This document shows positions 1-8,024 of a stretch of 21,169 nucleotides of DNA, one piece after another. Position 1 is the stretch's first letter. Every line of letters starts with the position of its first letter. The position numbers were made by a program, and so were the translations under genes. The stretch spans positions 1-21,169 of the forward strand of contig DATILL010000138.1 in assembly GCA_035476575.1 (NCBI GenBank), written 5' to 3'. This DNA is from DATILL01 sp035476575. Lineage in GTDB: Bacteria; Actinomycetota; Actinomycetes; Mycobacteriales; JACQDL01. The notes beneath the pieces are model-generated. The model saw only the letters and a list, made by a program, of their open reading frames with translations. It ran no database searches and was not told where the DNA came from.

Positions 1-2
1 TC

Positions 3-146
3 GGACCACAGTTCTTCGACGGCTACGGACCCACCTGCGGGCTAGCCCGACACGGCTACGACGACGCCGTACGAGTCGTCCACCAAGCCCTCCTCGACAC
101 CACCCAACCCCCCACCGACCTGACCACCGACCACACGGGAAGTTAA
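3..146 (+). CDS. 3' end of an unrecognised gene (partial)
   Basis: An open frame enters from the left edge and runs 47 codons to a TAA stop at 144-146. The visible residues include QFFDGYGPTCGLARHGYDD and a Thr/Asp-rich tail ending TTDHTGS. I do not recognise a family. Codon choice stands out: CGA, CTA, GTA, CAA and GGA are used freely, and runs of ACC/CCC/CAA occur, whereas the genes that follow prefer CGG, CTG, GTG and CAG. That fits a gene from a mobile or recently acquired segment, but so little is visible that this is only an inference. The frame could also be chance, although the lack of stops and the C-rich third positions make coding more likely. Confidence 0.4.
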   Translation, partial: GPQFFDGYGPTCGLARHGYDDAVRVVHQALLDTTQPPTDLTTDHTGS

Positions 147-288
147 CCTGGGCGGCCGTGCGCAAGCACACCAGACAGCGGTCGACGCCAGCGTAAAGGA
201 ATGCGGAAGTTTCTCGTGCCGGTGGTACGACCGGGGCGGGAGCACCTCATATCCCAGCCGCGGCCACCCCAGGCGGCGCGGCGAGTCG

Positions 289-771
289 TCAGGGGTGGGC
301 GAGGAGCCGCTGCCACAATGCGGTCGGGCCAAGGATGGTCGCGCCCAGCGGCGTCACCCGGCGGCGGAGCTCGCGGTCAGCGGTGACGACGGTGATCGGT
401 CGATGCGGCTCGCGGTCGACCTCGGCGGCCACCAGCTCGACGATCGCGTCATCGCCGGAGCCTGCGGCGTGCACGACCCGCACGCTGTCCGTCATGCCGG
501 GTCCGACGCCGGCACGGGCCGCCCCCTCGACGACTAGCACGATCTCCCCAAGATCCGCTGGCCCGCGTGACAGCGCCTGGTGCAGGCGCCGTACCGCACC
601 CGCACGGTCGCGCCACCAGCCGTCCGGGCGGGAGCCGACGACGTTCGCGGCGTCCACGATGAGCAGCGGCCGAGCCGGAGTGTCCACACCGCGATGATCC
701 TCCTGTTCGGAGTCGTGCCGATCGGCCGGATCGGCCGACCTTCGGAGCCGGCGCACCGTGCCCCGGGTCAT
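289..771 (-). CDS. NYN/PIN-like (YacP-type) nuclease-fold protein
   Basis: The 160-residue protein has the layout of the NYN (PIN-like) family. It opens with a beta strand and acidic residue in PLLIVDAANVVG (D40, N43). A second strand, EIVLVVEGAARAG, carries E82. The SGDDAIVELV segment has D107 and D108, and ITVVTADRELRRRV has D132. These acidic residues fit a metal-dependent RNase-type active site. The first 33 residues are polar and probably disordered. The ATG at 771-769 overlaps the TGA of the upstream gene (ATGA), so the start is well placed and translation is likely coupled. It is the last gene of a three-gene minus-strand operon. The fold is fairly sure; nuclease activity and substrate are inferred from the family. 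Confidence 0.68.
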   Translation of the reverse strand: MTRGTVRRLRRSADPADRHDSEQEDHRGVDTPARPLLIVDAANVVGSRPDGWWRDRAGAVRRLHQALSRGPADLGEIVLVVEGAARAGVGPGMTDSVRVVHAAGSGDDAIVELVAAEVDREPHRPITVVTADRELRRRVTPLGATILGPTALWQRLLAHP

Positions 772-1703
772 GGTTCGAGCTGGTCAACGCGGCGTTGGGC
801 GGTGGTCAGCCGGCGACCGGCGAAGACGGCCCGGCCCCGCGCCTGCTGGGTGACACGGGCCGCGCCGGCGGCGTCGTGTTCGGCCTGCCGCAGCTCTTTC
901 CGGAGGTCGGCGACGCGCCGGTTCGCCGCGGATTCCGCCTCCTCCGCCTCGTGCAGGGCGCCGCGGGCGTCGGCAACCGCAGCGGTAGCGGCGGCAAGCT
1001 GCTCGCGGGCCTCGGCGAGCTGGCGAGCCAGGCGCCCGTCCGGGTGACGATCCGGTGGGACAGCCGCGTCTCCGGCATCCGGCCGACTGGTGGGTCCTCC
1101 GACCGCGGTCCCTCGGGAGGCGCTCCGCCTGGCTGGGGCTGGTTCGGGCCTGGCTGGGGCTGGATCGGACGTGGGCAGCGGTGGGACCGCCCGCAGCGCT
1201 GGCCGCTGCGCGGCCGACCGGTCCTCAACGCCGAACCCGCTGTAGGACAAGGCCCTGGTGAGCCGGCCGGAACACACCTCGCGCGCATTGTCCGGGTCGG
1301 CTACCGCGGCAGTCAGGGTGCCCCTCACCTGCTCCAACGTGGCTGAGCTCAGCGACTCGCCGGCCAGCGCCGACAGGGTTCGGGCACGCTGCGTCAGCTC
1401 GACGAGGATCTGGTTCCGTTGCCGGGTCAGCCGCCGCAGGTCGCCAGCACGCAGGCCGAGCTGCGCGTCGAGCAACTGCCGGCCGATGTCAAGAAGCCGT
1501 TGCAGCATCTCGCCCTGGTCACGCACGAGCTGGTTGACCGCCCACGCGGCAAGAGTTGGCTTGCGCAGCTTCGCCACCTCGGCGGCGAGCCTGTGCTGGC
1601 CCGTGGCCCGAGCGCTGACGACGTACTCGTCGCGGGCGATGGTGAACCGCCCTGGTGGCAGCGCGTAGAGCTCGCTGGCCACATGGTCCACGGACTCACT
1701 CAC
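768..1703 (-). CDS. Conserved hypothetical actinobacterial protein with C-terminal coiled coil
   Basis: This 311-residue protein matches no enzyme family I recognise. Residues 1-160 are helical and contain LPPGRFTIARDEYVVSARA and LRKPTLAAWAVNQLV, which have the look of a conserved actinobacterial domain. Residues 165-222 are a Pro/Ala/Arg-rich linker. Residues 224-309 form an Ala/Glu/Arg-rich heptad region typical of a coiled coil. There is no signal peptide or membrane segment. The start is the GTG at 1703-1701, which overlaps the TGA of the regulator gene (GTGA). A longer open frame continues upstream, but that part duplicates the regulator region in another frame and is not coding. A structural or RNA/DNA-associated role beside the NYN protein is possible, without direct evidence. 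Confidence 0.66.
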   Translation of the reverse strand: MSESVDHVASELYALPPGRFTIARDEYVVSARATGQHRLAAEVAKLRKPTLAAWAVNQLVRDQGEMLQRLLDIGRQLLDAQLGLRAGDLRRLTRQRNQILVELTQRARTLSALAGESLSSATLEQVRGTLTAAVADPDNAREVCSGRLTRALSYSGFGVEDRSAAQRPALRAVPPLPTSDPAPARPEPAPARRSASRGTAVGGPTSRPDAGDAAVPPDRHPDGRLARQLAEAREQLAAATAAVADARGALHEAEEAESAANRRVADLRKELRQAEHDAAGAARVTQQARGRAVFAGRRLTTAQRRVDQLEP

Positions 1704-2209
1704 CTGCCCGAACCATCCGTTCCGCGCTGCGCTCGGAGCTCGGCACGGCGTTCCCGCCACCGCTCCATCATCTCCGGGATCTCCTTCTGCACGAACTCGA
1801 AGAAGGCGATTGTCTCGGCAATCCGGGCACCGGCTGGCGACTTGGGGCCGAGCAGGTCGAGCCCTTCGCGCAGGCTGCTCTCCCAGCGTACGAGAAGGTT
1901 GTCCCGGCTGCTGATCGCCTCGTGCCACAGGTCGTCCTCCACCTGGTAGTGATCGCGCCGCGAGCCAGGGTCGCGCCCGCGGCTGATCAGGTCGACCTGG
2001 ATCAGGTAGCGCACCGCGCCCGAGATCGCGGCTGGACTGGCCTGTAGCTGCTCGGCCAGCTCGGCCGCGGTCAGCCGACCGGAGTCGGTGGCGAGCAGGA
2101 GCGAGAACACCTTGGCCGGCATCCTCGGCACGCCGCCCTCGACGAGCGCGGATGAGAACCGGTCCACGAACCGCACCATGCCGGGACTCGGCCACGAGGA
2201 CTCGATCAT
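1700..2209 (-). CDS. GbsR/MarR-family winged-helix transcriptional regulator
   Basis: A 169-residue DNA-binding protein. After a short N-terminal helix (MVRFVDRFSSALVEGGVPRM), residues 31-75 form a winged-helix unit: PAKVFSLLL, then LTAAELAEQLQASPAAISGA as the helix-turn-helix and VRYLIQVDLISR. Basic residues around 78-92 (GSRRDHYQV) form the wing. The C-terminal half is helical and probably dimerises. The ATG at 2209 is preceded by a strong Shine-Dalgarno (GGAGGTGAGG on the minus strand). Longer in-frame starts would run into the divergent ABC gene and are rejected. The gene is first in a coupled operon and diverges from an ABC exporter; GbsR-type regulators are often found next to such transporters, so control of both operons is the likely role. 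Confidence 0.82.
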   Translation of the reverse strand: MIESSWPSPGMVRFVDRFSSALVEGGVPRMPAKVFSLLLATDSGRLTAAELAEQLQASPAAISGAVRYLIQVDLISRGRDPGSRRDHYQVEDDLWHEAISSRDNLLVRWESSLREGLDLLGPKSPAGARIAETIAFFEFVQKEIPEMMERWRERRAELRAQRGTDGSGR

Positions 2210-2230
2210 CGACACCTCACCTCCAGCGGC

Positions 2231-2293
2231 GATACTAGTGACTGATGGCACAAGTTTCAGTATCTTCACGAATCTTTGAAGTTGATGTAGCGT
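2231..2293. promoter_or_regulatory. Divergent promoter region with inverted repeat (candidate operator)
   Basis: Leftward (regulator): CTGAAA (2260-2255) and TAGTAT (2237-2232) on the minus strand are separated by 17 bp. Rightward (ABC operon): TTCACG (2265-2270) and TAGCGT (2288-2293) are separated by 17 bp and end 7 bp before the ATG at 2301. That gene has no Shine-Dalgarno, so a leaderless transcript is plausible. GATACT (2231-2236) and its inverse AGTATC (2259-2264) lie on the leftward -10 and -35 elements, a natural place for an autorepressor. The promoter hexamers are weak matches, and the assignment is inferred from position. Confidence 0.42.
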
Positions 2294-2300
2294 CCTACCC

Positions 2301-3239
2301 ATGACTGCTGCGATCTCGACGTCCGGCCTGGTCAAGACCTTCGGCCGGACCCGCGCGCTGGACGGCCTTGACCTCACCGTTGAGGCCGGCGAGGTACACG
2401 GGTTCCTCGGTCCGAACGGCGCGGGCAAGTCGACCACCATCCGCATCCTGCTGGGTCTGGTGCGAGCTGACGCCGGCGTCGCCCGGCTCCTCGGCGGCGA
2501 TCCGTGGCGGGACTCCACCGTCCTGCACCACCGCCTCGCCTACGTCCCTGGTGACGTCACGCTGTGGCCCAACCTCACCGGCGGTGAGGTGATTGACCTG
2601 CTCGGCCGGCTGCGCGGCGGGCTTGACCCGCGGCGGCGGGCCAGCCTGCTGGAGCGGTTCGATCTGGACCCCACCAAGAAAGGCCGCGCCTACTCCAAAG
2701 GCAACCGCCAGAAGGTCGCCCTGGTGGCCGCGCTCGCGTCCGACGTCGAGCTGTTGATCCTTGATGAGCCCACCGCCGGCCTCGACCCACTGATGGAGGC
2801 CAGCTTCCGCGAGTGCATCGTGGACGAGCGCGAACGGGGCCGGACCGTGCTGCTGTCCAGCCACATCCTCAGCGAGGTGGAGACGCTGTGCGACCGGGTC
2901 AGCATCATCAGAAACGGGCGCACCGTGGAGAGCGGCACGCTCAGCGAACTCCGACACTTTACCTGGACGTCGATCTCGGCCGAGCTGGTCGTGCCGCCGA
3001 ATGGGCTGGCCGAGCTGCCTGGCGTGCACAATCCGCGGGTTGAGGGGGTCCGGGTTCACTGCGACGTCGACAGTGACAAGCTCGACGGCGTGCTGCGGCA
3101 TCTCGTCGCCGCGGGCGTACGGAGCCTGGTGAGCCAGCCGCCAACGCTGGAGGAGCTGTTCCTGCGGCACTACTCGGAGATGACCGAGCCATCCGAGCCA
3201 TCCGTGCCGTCCGCCTCGACCGCGGTGAGGTCCTCATGA
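2301..3239 (+). CDS. ABC-2 type exporter, ATP-binding protein
   Basis: A 312-residue ATPase of the drug/antibiotic-export (DrrA-like) ABC group. It has Walker A GPNGAGKS at 37-44, a variant signature YSKGN at 131-135 in place of LSGGQ, Walker B LLILDE at 151-156 followed by PTAGLD, and the H-loop His188 in LLSSHILSE. The Q-loop position reads YVPGDVTLWPN with no Gln. This cytoplasmic subunit would power the membrane protein encoded next. Their reading frames overlap by ATGA at 3236-3239, so the two are translationally coupled. No clear ribosome binding site precedes the ATG. The substrate cannot be read from sequence; the divergent GbsR-type regulator suggests inducible export or stress resistance. 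Confidence 0.9.
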   Translation: MTAAISTSGLVKTFGRTRALDGLDLTVEAGEVHGFLGPNGAGKSTTIRILLGLVRADAGVARLLGGDPWRDSTVLHHRLAYVPGDVTLWPNLTGGEVIDLLGRLRGGLDPRRRASLLERFDLDPTKKGRAYSKGNRQKVALVAALASDVELLILDEPTAGLDPLMEASFRECIVDERERGRTVLLSSHILSEVETLCDRVSIIRNGRTVESGTLSELRHFTWTSISAELVVPPNGLAELPGVHNPRVEGVRVHCDVDSDKLDGVLRHLVAAGVRSLVSQPPTLEELFLRHYSEMTEPSEPSVPSASTAVRSS

Positions 3240-4837
3240 GCACGTTCACCGGCACCCTCGCGCTCGTCCGGCTTGCACTGCGCCGAGATCGGCTCCGGCT
3301 GTCTGTATGGGTCCTGGCGTTGTCCGGCGTGGTCGTGGCCATCGCGTCCAGCCTGGCTGAGCTGTACGGGACACAGGCGTCACGCCAGCAGCTCGCGGCC
3401 GGTATCGGCAAGAACCCGGCGGTCGTCGCACTGTACGGTCCGCCCTTCGACCTGACGTCAATCGGTGGTCTGGTTGCCTGGCGGATGGGCGCCGTCGGTG
3501 CCGTCATCATTCCGCTGATGAGCCTGCTCACGGTCGTCCGCCACACCCGTGCTGAAGAGGAGGCGGGCCGGCTGGAGCTGGTCGGTGCTGCGGTGGTCGG
3601 TCGGCGGGCGGCGTTGACCGCCGCGCTGCTGGTCGCGTTCGGCGCGAACCTCGTACTCGGGCTGCTGCTCGTGGCTAGCCTGGTCGGGTTGGGTCTACCG
3701 GTTGTGGGCTCGACCGCGATCGCGTTGTCCTACTGCTCTGCCGGGCTGCTGTTCGCCGGCGTCGCGGCGCTCGCGGCCCAGCTCACCGAGGGTGCCAGGG
3801 CGGCGAACGGAGTCGCGGCCAGTGTCCTCGGCGGGTTCTTCCTGCTCCGGGCTGCTGGTGACTCGGCCGGTGCGGATGGCCTGTCCTGGCTGTCCTGGCT
3901 CTCTCCGATCGGCTGGACCCAGCAACTGCGGCCGTTCGCGCACGAGCGCTGGTGGGTGCTCGGGCTTGTCGGGGCACTGCTCGTGGCATTGGTTGCCGCT
4001 AGCTACGTGCTGGTTGGCCGACGGGACATCGGCGCCGGTCTGCTGCCGAGCCGGCTCGGCCCCGCGCAAGGCGCTGCCAGCCTGCGCAGCCCGCTGGCGC
4101 TGGCCTGGCGCTTGCAGCGTGCGTCCTTGGCTGGCTGGGCGACCGCATTCGCGATCCTCGGCGCCGTGCTGGGCAGCATCGCGCAGGGCATCAACGACCT
4201 GATCGGCAGCAGCACGCAGGTGAAGGACCTGCTGGACAGGTTCGGCGGCACCGGCAGCATCGTGGACTCCTACCTTGCGACGTCGATGGGTATCGTTGGC
4301 CTGCTCGCGGCGGTCTACGCCGTGCAGGCCGCACTGCGCCTGCGCTCGGAGGAGACCAGCCAGCGGGCCGAGCCGGTGCTCGCCACCCGGGTCGGCCGGA
4401 TCCGATGGGCGGCAAGTCATCTCATCTTCGCGGCGGTGGGCACCGCGGTGGTGCTGGCCGCGGGTGGGCTGGCGGCCGGCGTTGTCCACGGTCTGCGGAC
4501 CGGCGACCTGGGCGGCCAGCTCCCCCGAGTGTTCGGTGGTGCGCTTGTACAGTTGCCCGCGATCTGGGTGCTGGCCGGCATCGCGGTTGTCTTGTTCGGC
4601 CTTGCACCGAGGCTGGTACAGGTGAGCTGGGGTGCAGTGGTGGTGTGCGTGCTGCTCGGCCAGGTCGGCCCACTGCTCAGCCTGTCCCACTGGCTGATGG
4701 ATGCCTCGCCGTTCACCCATCTGCCGAAGCTACCGGGAGCGAGCCTCGACACCACGCCGTTGGTCTGGCTGGTGGGAATCGCGGTGGCTTTCACCGCCGC
4801 CGGACTGACTGGCCTGCGCCGCCGCGACATTGGCTGA
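3236..4837 (+). CDS. ABC-2 type exporter, permease protein
   Basis: A 533-residue polytopic membrane protein made of two similar halves of about six hydrophobic segments each. It begins TGTLALVRLALRRDRLRLSV followed by a first membrane helix near residues 20-40. The second half restarts with a comparable PLALAWRLQRASLAGW motif near residue 288 and another set of helices ending at TGLRRRDIG. This duplicated architecture is typical of full-length actinobacterial exporter permeases (ABC-2 membrane domain). It pairs with the ATPase gene just upstream through a 4-bp overlap, and two ATPases per permease would form the pump. Family assignment is firm; the exported compound is unknown. Confidence 0.87.
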   Translation: MSTFTGTLALVRLALRRDRLRLSVWVLALSGVVVAIASSLAELYGTQASRQQLAAGIGKNPAVVALYGPPFDLTSIGGLVAWRMGAVGAVIIPLMSLLTVVRHTRAEEEAGRLELVGAAVVGRRAALTAALLVAFGANLVLGLLLVASLVGLGLPVVGSTAIALSYCSAGLLFAGVAALAAQLTEGARAANGVAASVLGGFFLLRAAGDSAGADGLSWLSWLSPIGWTQQLRPFAHERWWVLGLVGALLVALVAASYVLVGRRDIGAGLLPSRLGPAQGAASLRSPLALAWRLQRASLAGWATAFAILGAVLGSIAQGINDLIGSSTQVKDLLDRFGGTGSIVDSYLATSMGIVGLLAAVYAVQAALRLRSEETSQRAEPVLATRVGRIRWAASHLIFAAVGTAVVLAAGGLAAGVVHGLRTGDLGGQLPRVFGGALVQLPAIWVLAGIAVVLFGLAPRLVQVSWGAVVVCVLLGQVGPLLSLSHWLMDASPFTHLPKLPGASLDTTPLVWLVGIAVAFTAAGLTGLRRRDIG

Positions 4838-4869
4838 CACTGTCGCCGGCCAGCTCGAGCACCACAGTG
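4838..4869. terminator. Possible weak hairpin after the exporter operon
   Basis: CACTGT (4838-4843) and its inverse ACAGTG (4864-4869) flank a 20-base spacer directly after the permease stop codon. The stem is only 6 bp and there is no T tract, so this could equally be a regulator half-site pair for the following gene. Confidence 0.2.
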
Positions 4870-4930
4870 ACAATCGCAGGTTGTGGTATGACCCGGAAGT
4901 TGGGTGATCCTTCACGGTACCGTTCGCCTC

Positions 4931-5668
4931 ATGCTTGGGCTTCCCGACACTGTCCGCGCGCTGCTCTTCGATCTCGACGGCGTCTTGACGGCGACCGCGA
5001 TCGTGCACAACGCGGCCTGGAAAGAGACATTCGACCGTTACCTGGCGGAGCGGGCCACGCGGCTGGGAGAGCCGTTCGTCCCGTTCGACGCGGTGGCCGA
5101 CTACCGCACCTACGTCGATGGCAAGCCGCGGGCCGACGGCGTCCGGGACTTCCTGGCCTCCCGGCAGATCACGCTGCCGGACGGCCAGCCGGACGACCCA
5201 CCCGAAGCGGAGACAGTCAACGGTCTGGGCAACCGGAAGAACCTCCTACTGGTCGAGCGGATCCAAGCCGGCGACATCGAGGTCTATGAGGGGTCGCGGC
5301 GGTACCTTGTCGCGGCCCGCGACGCCGGGCTGCGCCGCGCTGTGGTCAGCTCCAGCGCCAACTGCAGGGACGTGGTCCACGCTGCCGGTCTGGATGACCT
5401 GCTGGAAGACCGGGTCGACGGCTTGGTCGCCGCCGAGCTGGGGCTGCCTGGCAAACCGGCGCCCGATATCTTTCTCGAAGGTGCCCGGCGACTCGGCGTC
5501 GACCCGGCCGCGACCGCGATCTTCGAGGATGCGCTGGCCGGAGTCCAGGCCGGTCGGGCCGGGGGCTTCGGGTACGTCGTCGGAGTGGACCGGGTCGGGC
5601 AGGCCGAGGCGTTGCGTGCGCATGGTGCGGATATCGTGGTCACAGATCTGGGGGAGCTGCTGTCATGA
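4931..5668 (+). CDS. pgmB: Beta-phosphoglucomutase (HAD superfamily)
   Basis: A 245-residue HAD phosphatase-fold mutase that converts beta-glucose 1-phosphate to glucose 6-phosphate. Motif I LLFDLDGVLT carries nucleophile D14 and acid/base D16. Motif II is AVVSSSANC. The motif III lysine lies in LPGKPAPDIFLEGARRLG. Motif IV is AIFEDALAGVQAGRAGG. The cap holds the ETVNGLGNRKN segment seen in mutases linked to GH65 enzymes. I prefer the ATG at 4931 because homologs usually begin close to MLGLPD. A GTG at 4904 with GGAAG upstream would add nine residues. TACCGT (4918-4923) lies 7 bp before the ATG and could be a leaderless -10. The stop overlaps the next start by ATGA, coupling it to the GH65 gene whose product it would use. 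Confidence 0.88.
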   Translation: MLGLPDTVRALLFDLDGVLTATAIVHNAAWKETFDRYLAERATRLGEPFVPFDAVADYRTYVDGKPRADGVRDFLASRQITLPDGQPDDPPEAETVNGLGNRKNLLLVERIQAGDIEVYEGSRRYLVAARDAGLRRAVVSSSANCRDVVHAAGLDDLLEDRVDGLVAAELGLPGKPAPDIFLEGARRLGVDPAATAIFEDALAGVQAGRAGGFGYVVGVDRVGQAEALRAHGADIVVTDLGELLS

Positions 5669-8019
5669 CGATTTCGACGAGATATCCAGTCGAGCCGTGG
5701 GCGGTGCGGGAGGCGGGTCTCCGGCTGGAGCAGCTCGCCCAGTCCGAGTCAATCTTCGCGTTGTCCAACGGGCATATCGGCATGCGGGGCAATCTGGACG
5801 AGGGCGAGCCGCACGGAATCCCCGGCAGCTATCTCAACTCGTTCTTCGAGTCCCGGCCACTGCCCTACGCCGAGGCGGGCTACGGCTACCCCGAAGCCGG
5901 TCAAACGATCATCAACGTGACGAACGGCAAGCTCATCCGGCTGCTCGTCGACGACTCGCCGTTCGACGTGAGGTACGGCACCCTGATCGAGCACGAGCGG
6001 GTGCTGGACCTGCGGGCCGGTGTGCTGCGGCGCGACGCCGAGTGGGTCTCCCCGGCCGGCCGCCGGGTGCGGGTGAGCTCGACCCGGCTGGTGTCGTTCA
6101 CCCAGCGGGCAATCGCGGCGATCCTCTACGAGGTGGAGCCGGTCGACGAGGCGGCCCGGATCATCGTGCAGAGCGAGCTGGTGGCGAACGAGGACCTGCC
6201 CCGCCTGGCCAAGGACCCACGGGTCGCCGCGATCCTGGACTCGCCGCTGGAGCAGGTCGAGCACTACGCGCACGAGATGAGCGCCACCCTGTTGCACCGG
6301 ACCCGGGCCAGCGGCCTGCGGATGGCCGCGGCGATGGACCACACCATCGAGGTGCCGAACCCGGCCCGTTGCGGCACCGTCGCCCAGCCCGACTGGGCCC
6401 GCACCACGGTGGCCACCAAGCTGTCCGTCGGCGAGCGGCTCCGGCTGATCAAGTTCGTCGCCTACGGCTGGTCCAGCCAGCGGTCGATGCCGTCGCTGCG
6501 CGACCAGGTGCAGGGCGCGCTGTCTGGGGCACATGTGACCGGGTGGGACGGCCTGCTGGCGGCACAGCGCGAGTACCTGGACGACTTCTGGAAGCATGCC
6601 GACGTCGAGGTCGGCGGTGACGCCGAGGTACAGCAGGCGGTCCGGTTCAGCATGTACCACGTGCTGCAGTCCGGAGCGCGGGCCGAGGGTCGGGCCATCG
6701 CCTCCAAAGGCCTCACCGGACCGGGCTACGACGGCCACACCTTCTGGGACACCGAGATGTTTGTCCTCCCGGTGCTCACCTACACCAAGCCCAAGGCGGC
6801 GGCGGACGCCATCCGGTGGCGGCTGAGCACCATCAACCTGGCCCGTGAGCACGCCAAGACCCTCGGCCTGGCAGGCGCGGCGTTCCCGTGGCGGACGCTG
6901 CGCGGGCAGGAGTGCTCGGCGTACTGGCCGGCCGGTACGGCGGCGTTTCACATCAACGCCGATATCGCCGAGGCCGCCGTCCGCTATGTCAATGCCACCG
7001 GGGACACCGACTTCGACCGGGATGTCGCTACCGAGCTGCTGATCGAGACGGCTCGGCTGTGGCGCTCGCTCGGCCACCACGACGCAGCCGGGCGGTTCCG
7101 CATCCCCGGGGTGACCGGCCCGGACGAGTACAGCGCGGTGGCGGACGACAACGTCTACACCAACCTGATGGCCCAGCGGAACCTGCGTGCCGCGGCGGCC
7201 GCCGTGTTCCGCCATCCTGAGGTGGCCCGGTCGCTCGGGGCGGACCCCGAGGAGGCGGCGGCCTGGCGGGACGCGGCCGAGTCGGTGTACCTGCCGTTCA
7301 ACGACGAGCTGGGCGTGCATGAGCAGTCGATGAACTTCACGTCGCACGCGGAGTGGGACTTCGCCGGCACCGAGCCCGAGCGGTATCCACTGCTGCTGCA
7401 CTTCCCGTACTTCGACCTCTACCGTAAGCAGATCGTCAAGCAGGCCGACCTGGTGCTTGCCATGCACTGGCGCGGCGATGCCTTCACCCCGGAGCAGAAG
7501 GCCCGCAACTTCGCCTACTACGAGCGGCTGACGGTCCGTGACTCCTCCCTGTCGGCCTGTACCCAGGCGGTGCTGGCGGCCGAGGTGGGTCACCTCGCGC
7601 TGGCCCGCGACTACATGGCCGAGGCGGCCCTGCTGGACCTGCAGGACCTGCACAAGAACACCCGGGACGGCGTGCACATGGCCTCGCTGGCCGGAGCCTG
7701 GCTGGCCCTGGTGGCCGGCTTCGGCGGGATGCGGGACCACGACGGCGAGCTGACCTTCGCACCCCGGCTCCCGGAGGAGTTCAGTCGGCTGGCGTTCACC
7801 GTGCAATGGCACGGCCGTTCGGTGACGGTGGTGATCAACGCCGAGAAGGCTGGCTACACCCTGCACGGCGACGGCGACTCGATCAGCATCGCGCACCACG
7901 GCGAGCCGGTGGAGCTGGCGCCGGGGGTGGAGGAGGTGCGGCCGATCCCCCCGGCCAACCCGACCACCCCGGTGCCCGAGCAGCCGGTCGGTCGGCTCCC
8001 GGCGCGGCGCGGCCGGTAG
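5665..8019 (+). CDS. Glycoside hydrolase family 65 disaccharide phosphorylase (trehalose/maltose/kojibiose type)
   Basis: A 784-residue GH65 enzyme of usual family length. The N-terminal beta domain begins SIFALSNGHIGMRGNLDEGE. The (alpha/alpha)6 catalytic barrel includes GYDGHTFWDTEMFVLPVL and GVTGPDEYSAVADDNVYTN, where E488 is the expected general acid. KQADLVLAMH (from K592) lies in the phosphate-binding region that separates phosphorylases from hydrolases in this family. A C-terminal beta domain follows, ending in a Pro/Arg-rich tail. The reaction would be phosphorolysis of an alpha-linked glucose disaccharide to beta-glucose 1-phosphate and glucose. The overlapping upstream pgmB, which handles exactly that product, strongly supports phosphorylase over hydrolase. 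The linkage specificity is not decided. Confidence 0.9.
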   Translation: MTISTRYPVEPWAVREAGLRLEQLAQSESIFALSNGHIGMRGNLDEGEPHGIPGSYLNSFFESRPLPYAEAGYGYPEAGQTIINVTNGKLIRLLVDDSPFDVRYGTLIEHERVLDLRAGVLRRDAEWVSPAGRRVRVSSTRLVSFTQRAIAAILYEVEPVDEAARIIVQSELVANEDLPRLAKDPRVAAILDSPLEQVEHYAHEMSATLLHRTRASGLRMAAAMDHTIEVPNPARCGTVAQPDWARTTVATKLSVGERLRLIKFVAYGWSSQRSMPSLRDQVQGALSGAHVTGWDGLLAAQREYLDDFWKHADVEVGGDAEVQQAVRFSMYHVLQSGARAEGRAIASKGLTGPGYDGHTFWDTEMFVLPVLTYTKPKAAADAIRWRLSTINLAREHAKTLGLAGAAFPWRTLRGQECSAYWPAGTAAFHINADIAEAAVRYVNATGDTDFDRDVATELLIETARLWRSLGHHDAAGRFRIPGVTGPDEYSAVADDNVYTNLMAQRNLRAAAAAVFRHPEVARSLGADPEEAAAWRDAAESVYLPFNDELGVHEQSMNFTSHAEWDFAGTEPERYPLLLHFPYFDLYRKQIVKQADLVLAMHWRGDAFTPEQKARNFAYYERLTVRDSSLSACTQAVLAAEVGHLALARDYMAEAALLDLQDLHKNTRDGVHMASLAGAWLALVAGFGGMRDHDGELTFAPRLPEEFSRLAFTVQWHGRSVTVVINAEKAGYTLHGDGDSISIAHHGEPVELAPGVEEVRPIPPANPTTPVPEQPVGRLPARRGR

Positions 8020-8024
8020 CGCCG

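Noticed and set aside
125..141. GACCACACGGG near 131 as another copy of the 15572-15702 repeat
   Set aside because: The match is short, lies inside a coding frame of ACC/CAC codons and lacks the palindromic partner.
201..386. Small plus-strand open frame near the left edge
   Set aside because: It overlaps the NYN gene in antisense, has a weak start and resembles no protein.
2295..3170. Long minus-strand open frame across the ABC ATPase gene
   Set aside because: It lies opposite a gene with complete Walker motifs; long antisense frames are expected at this GC content.
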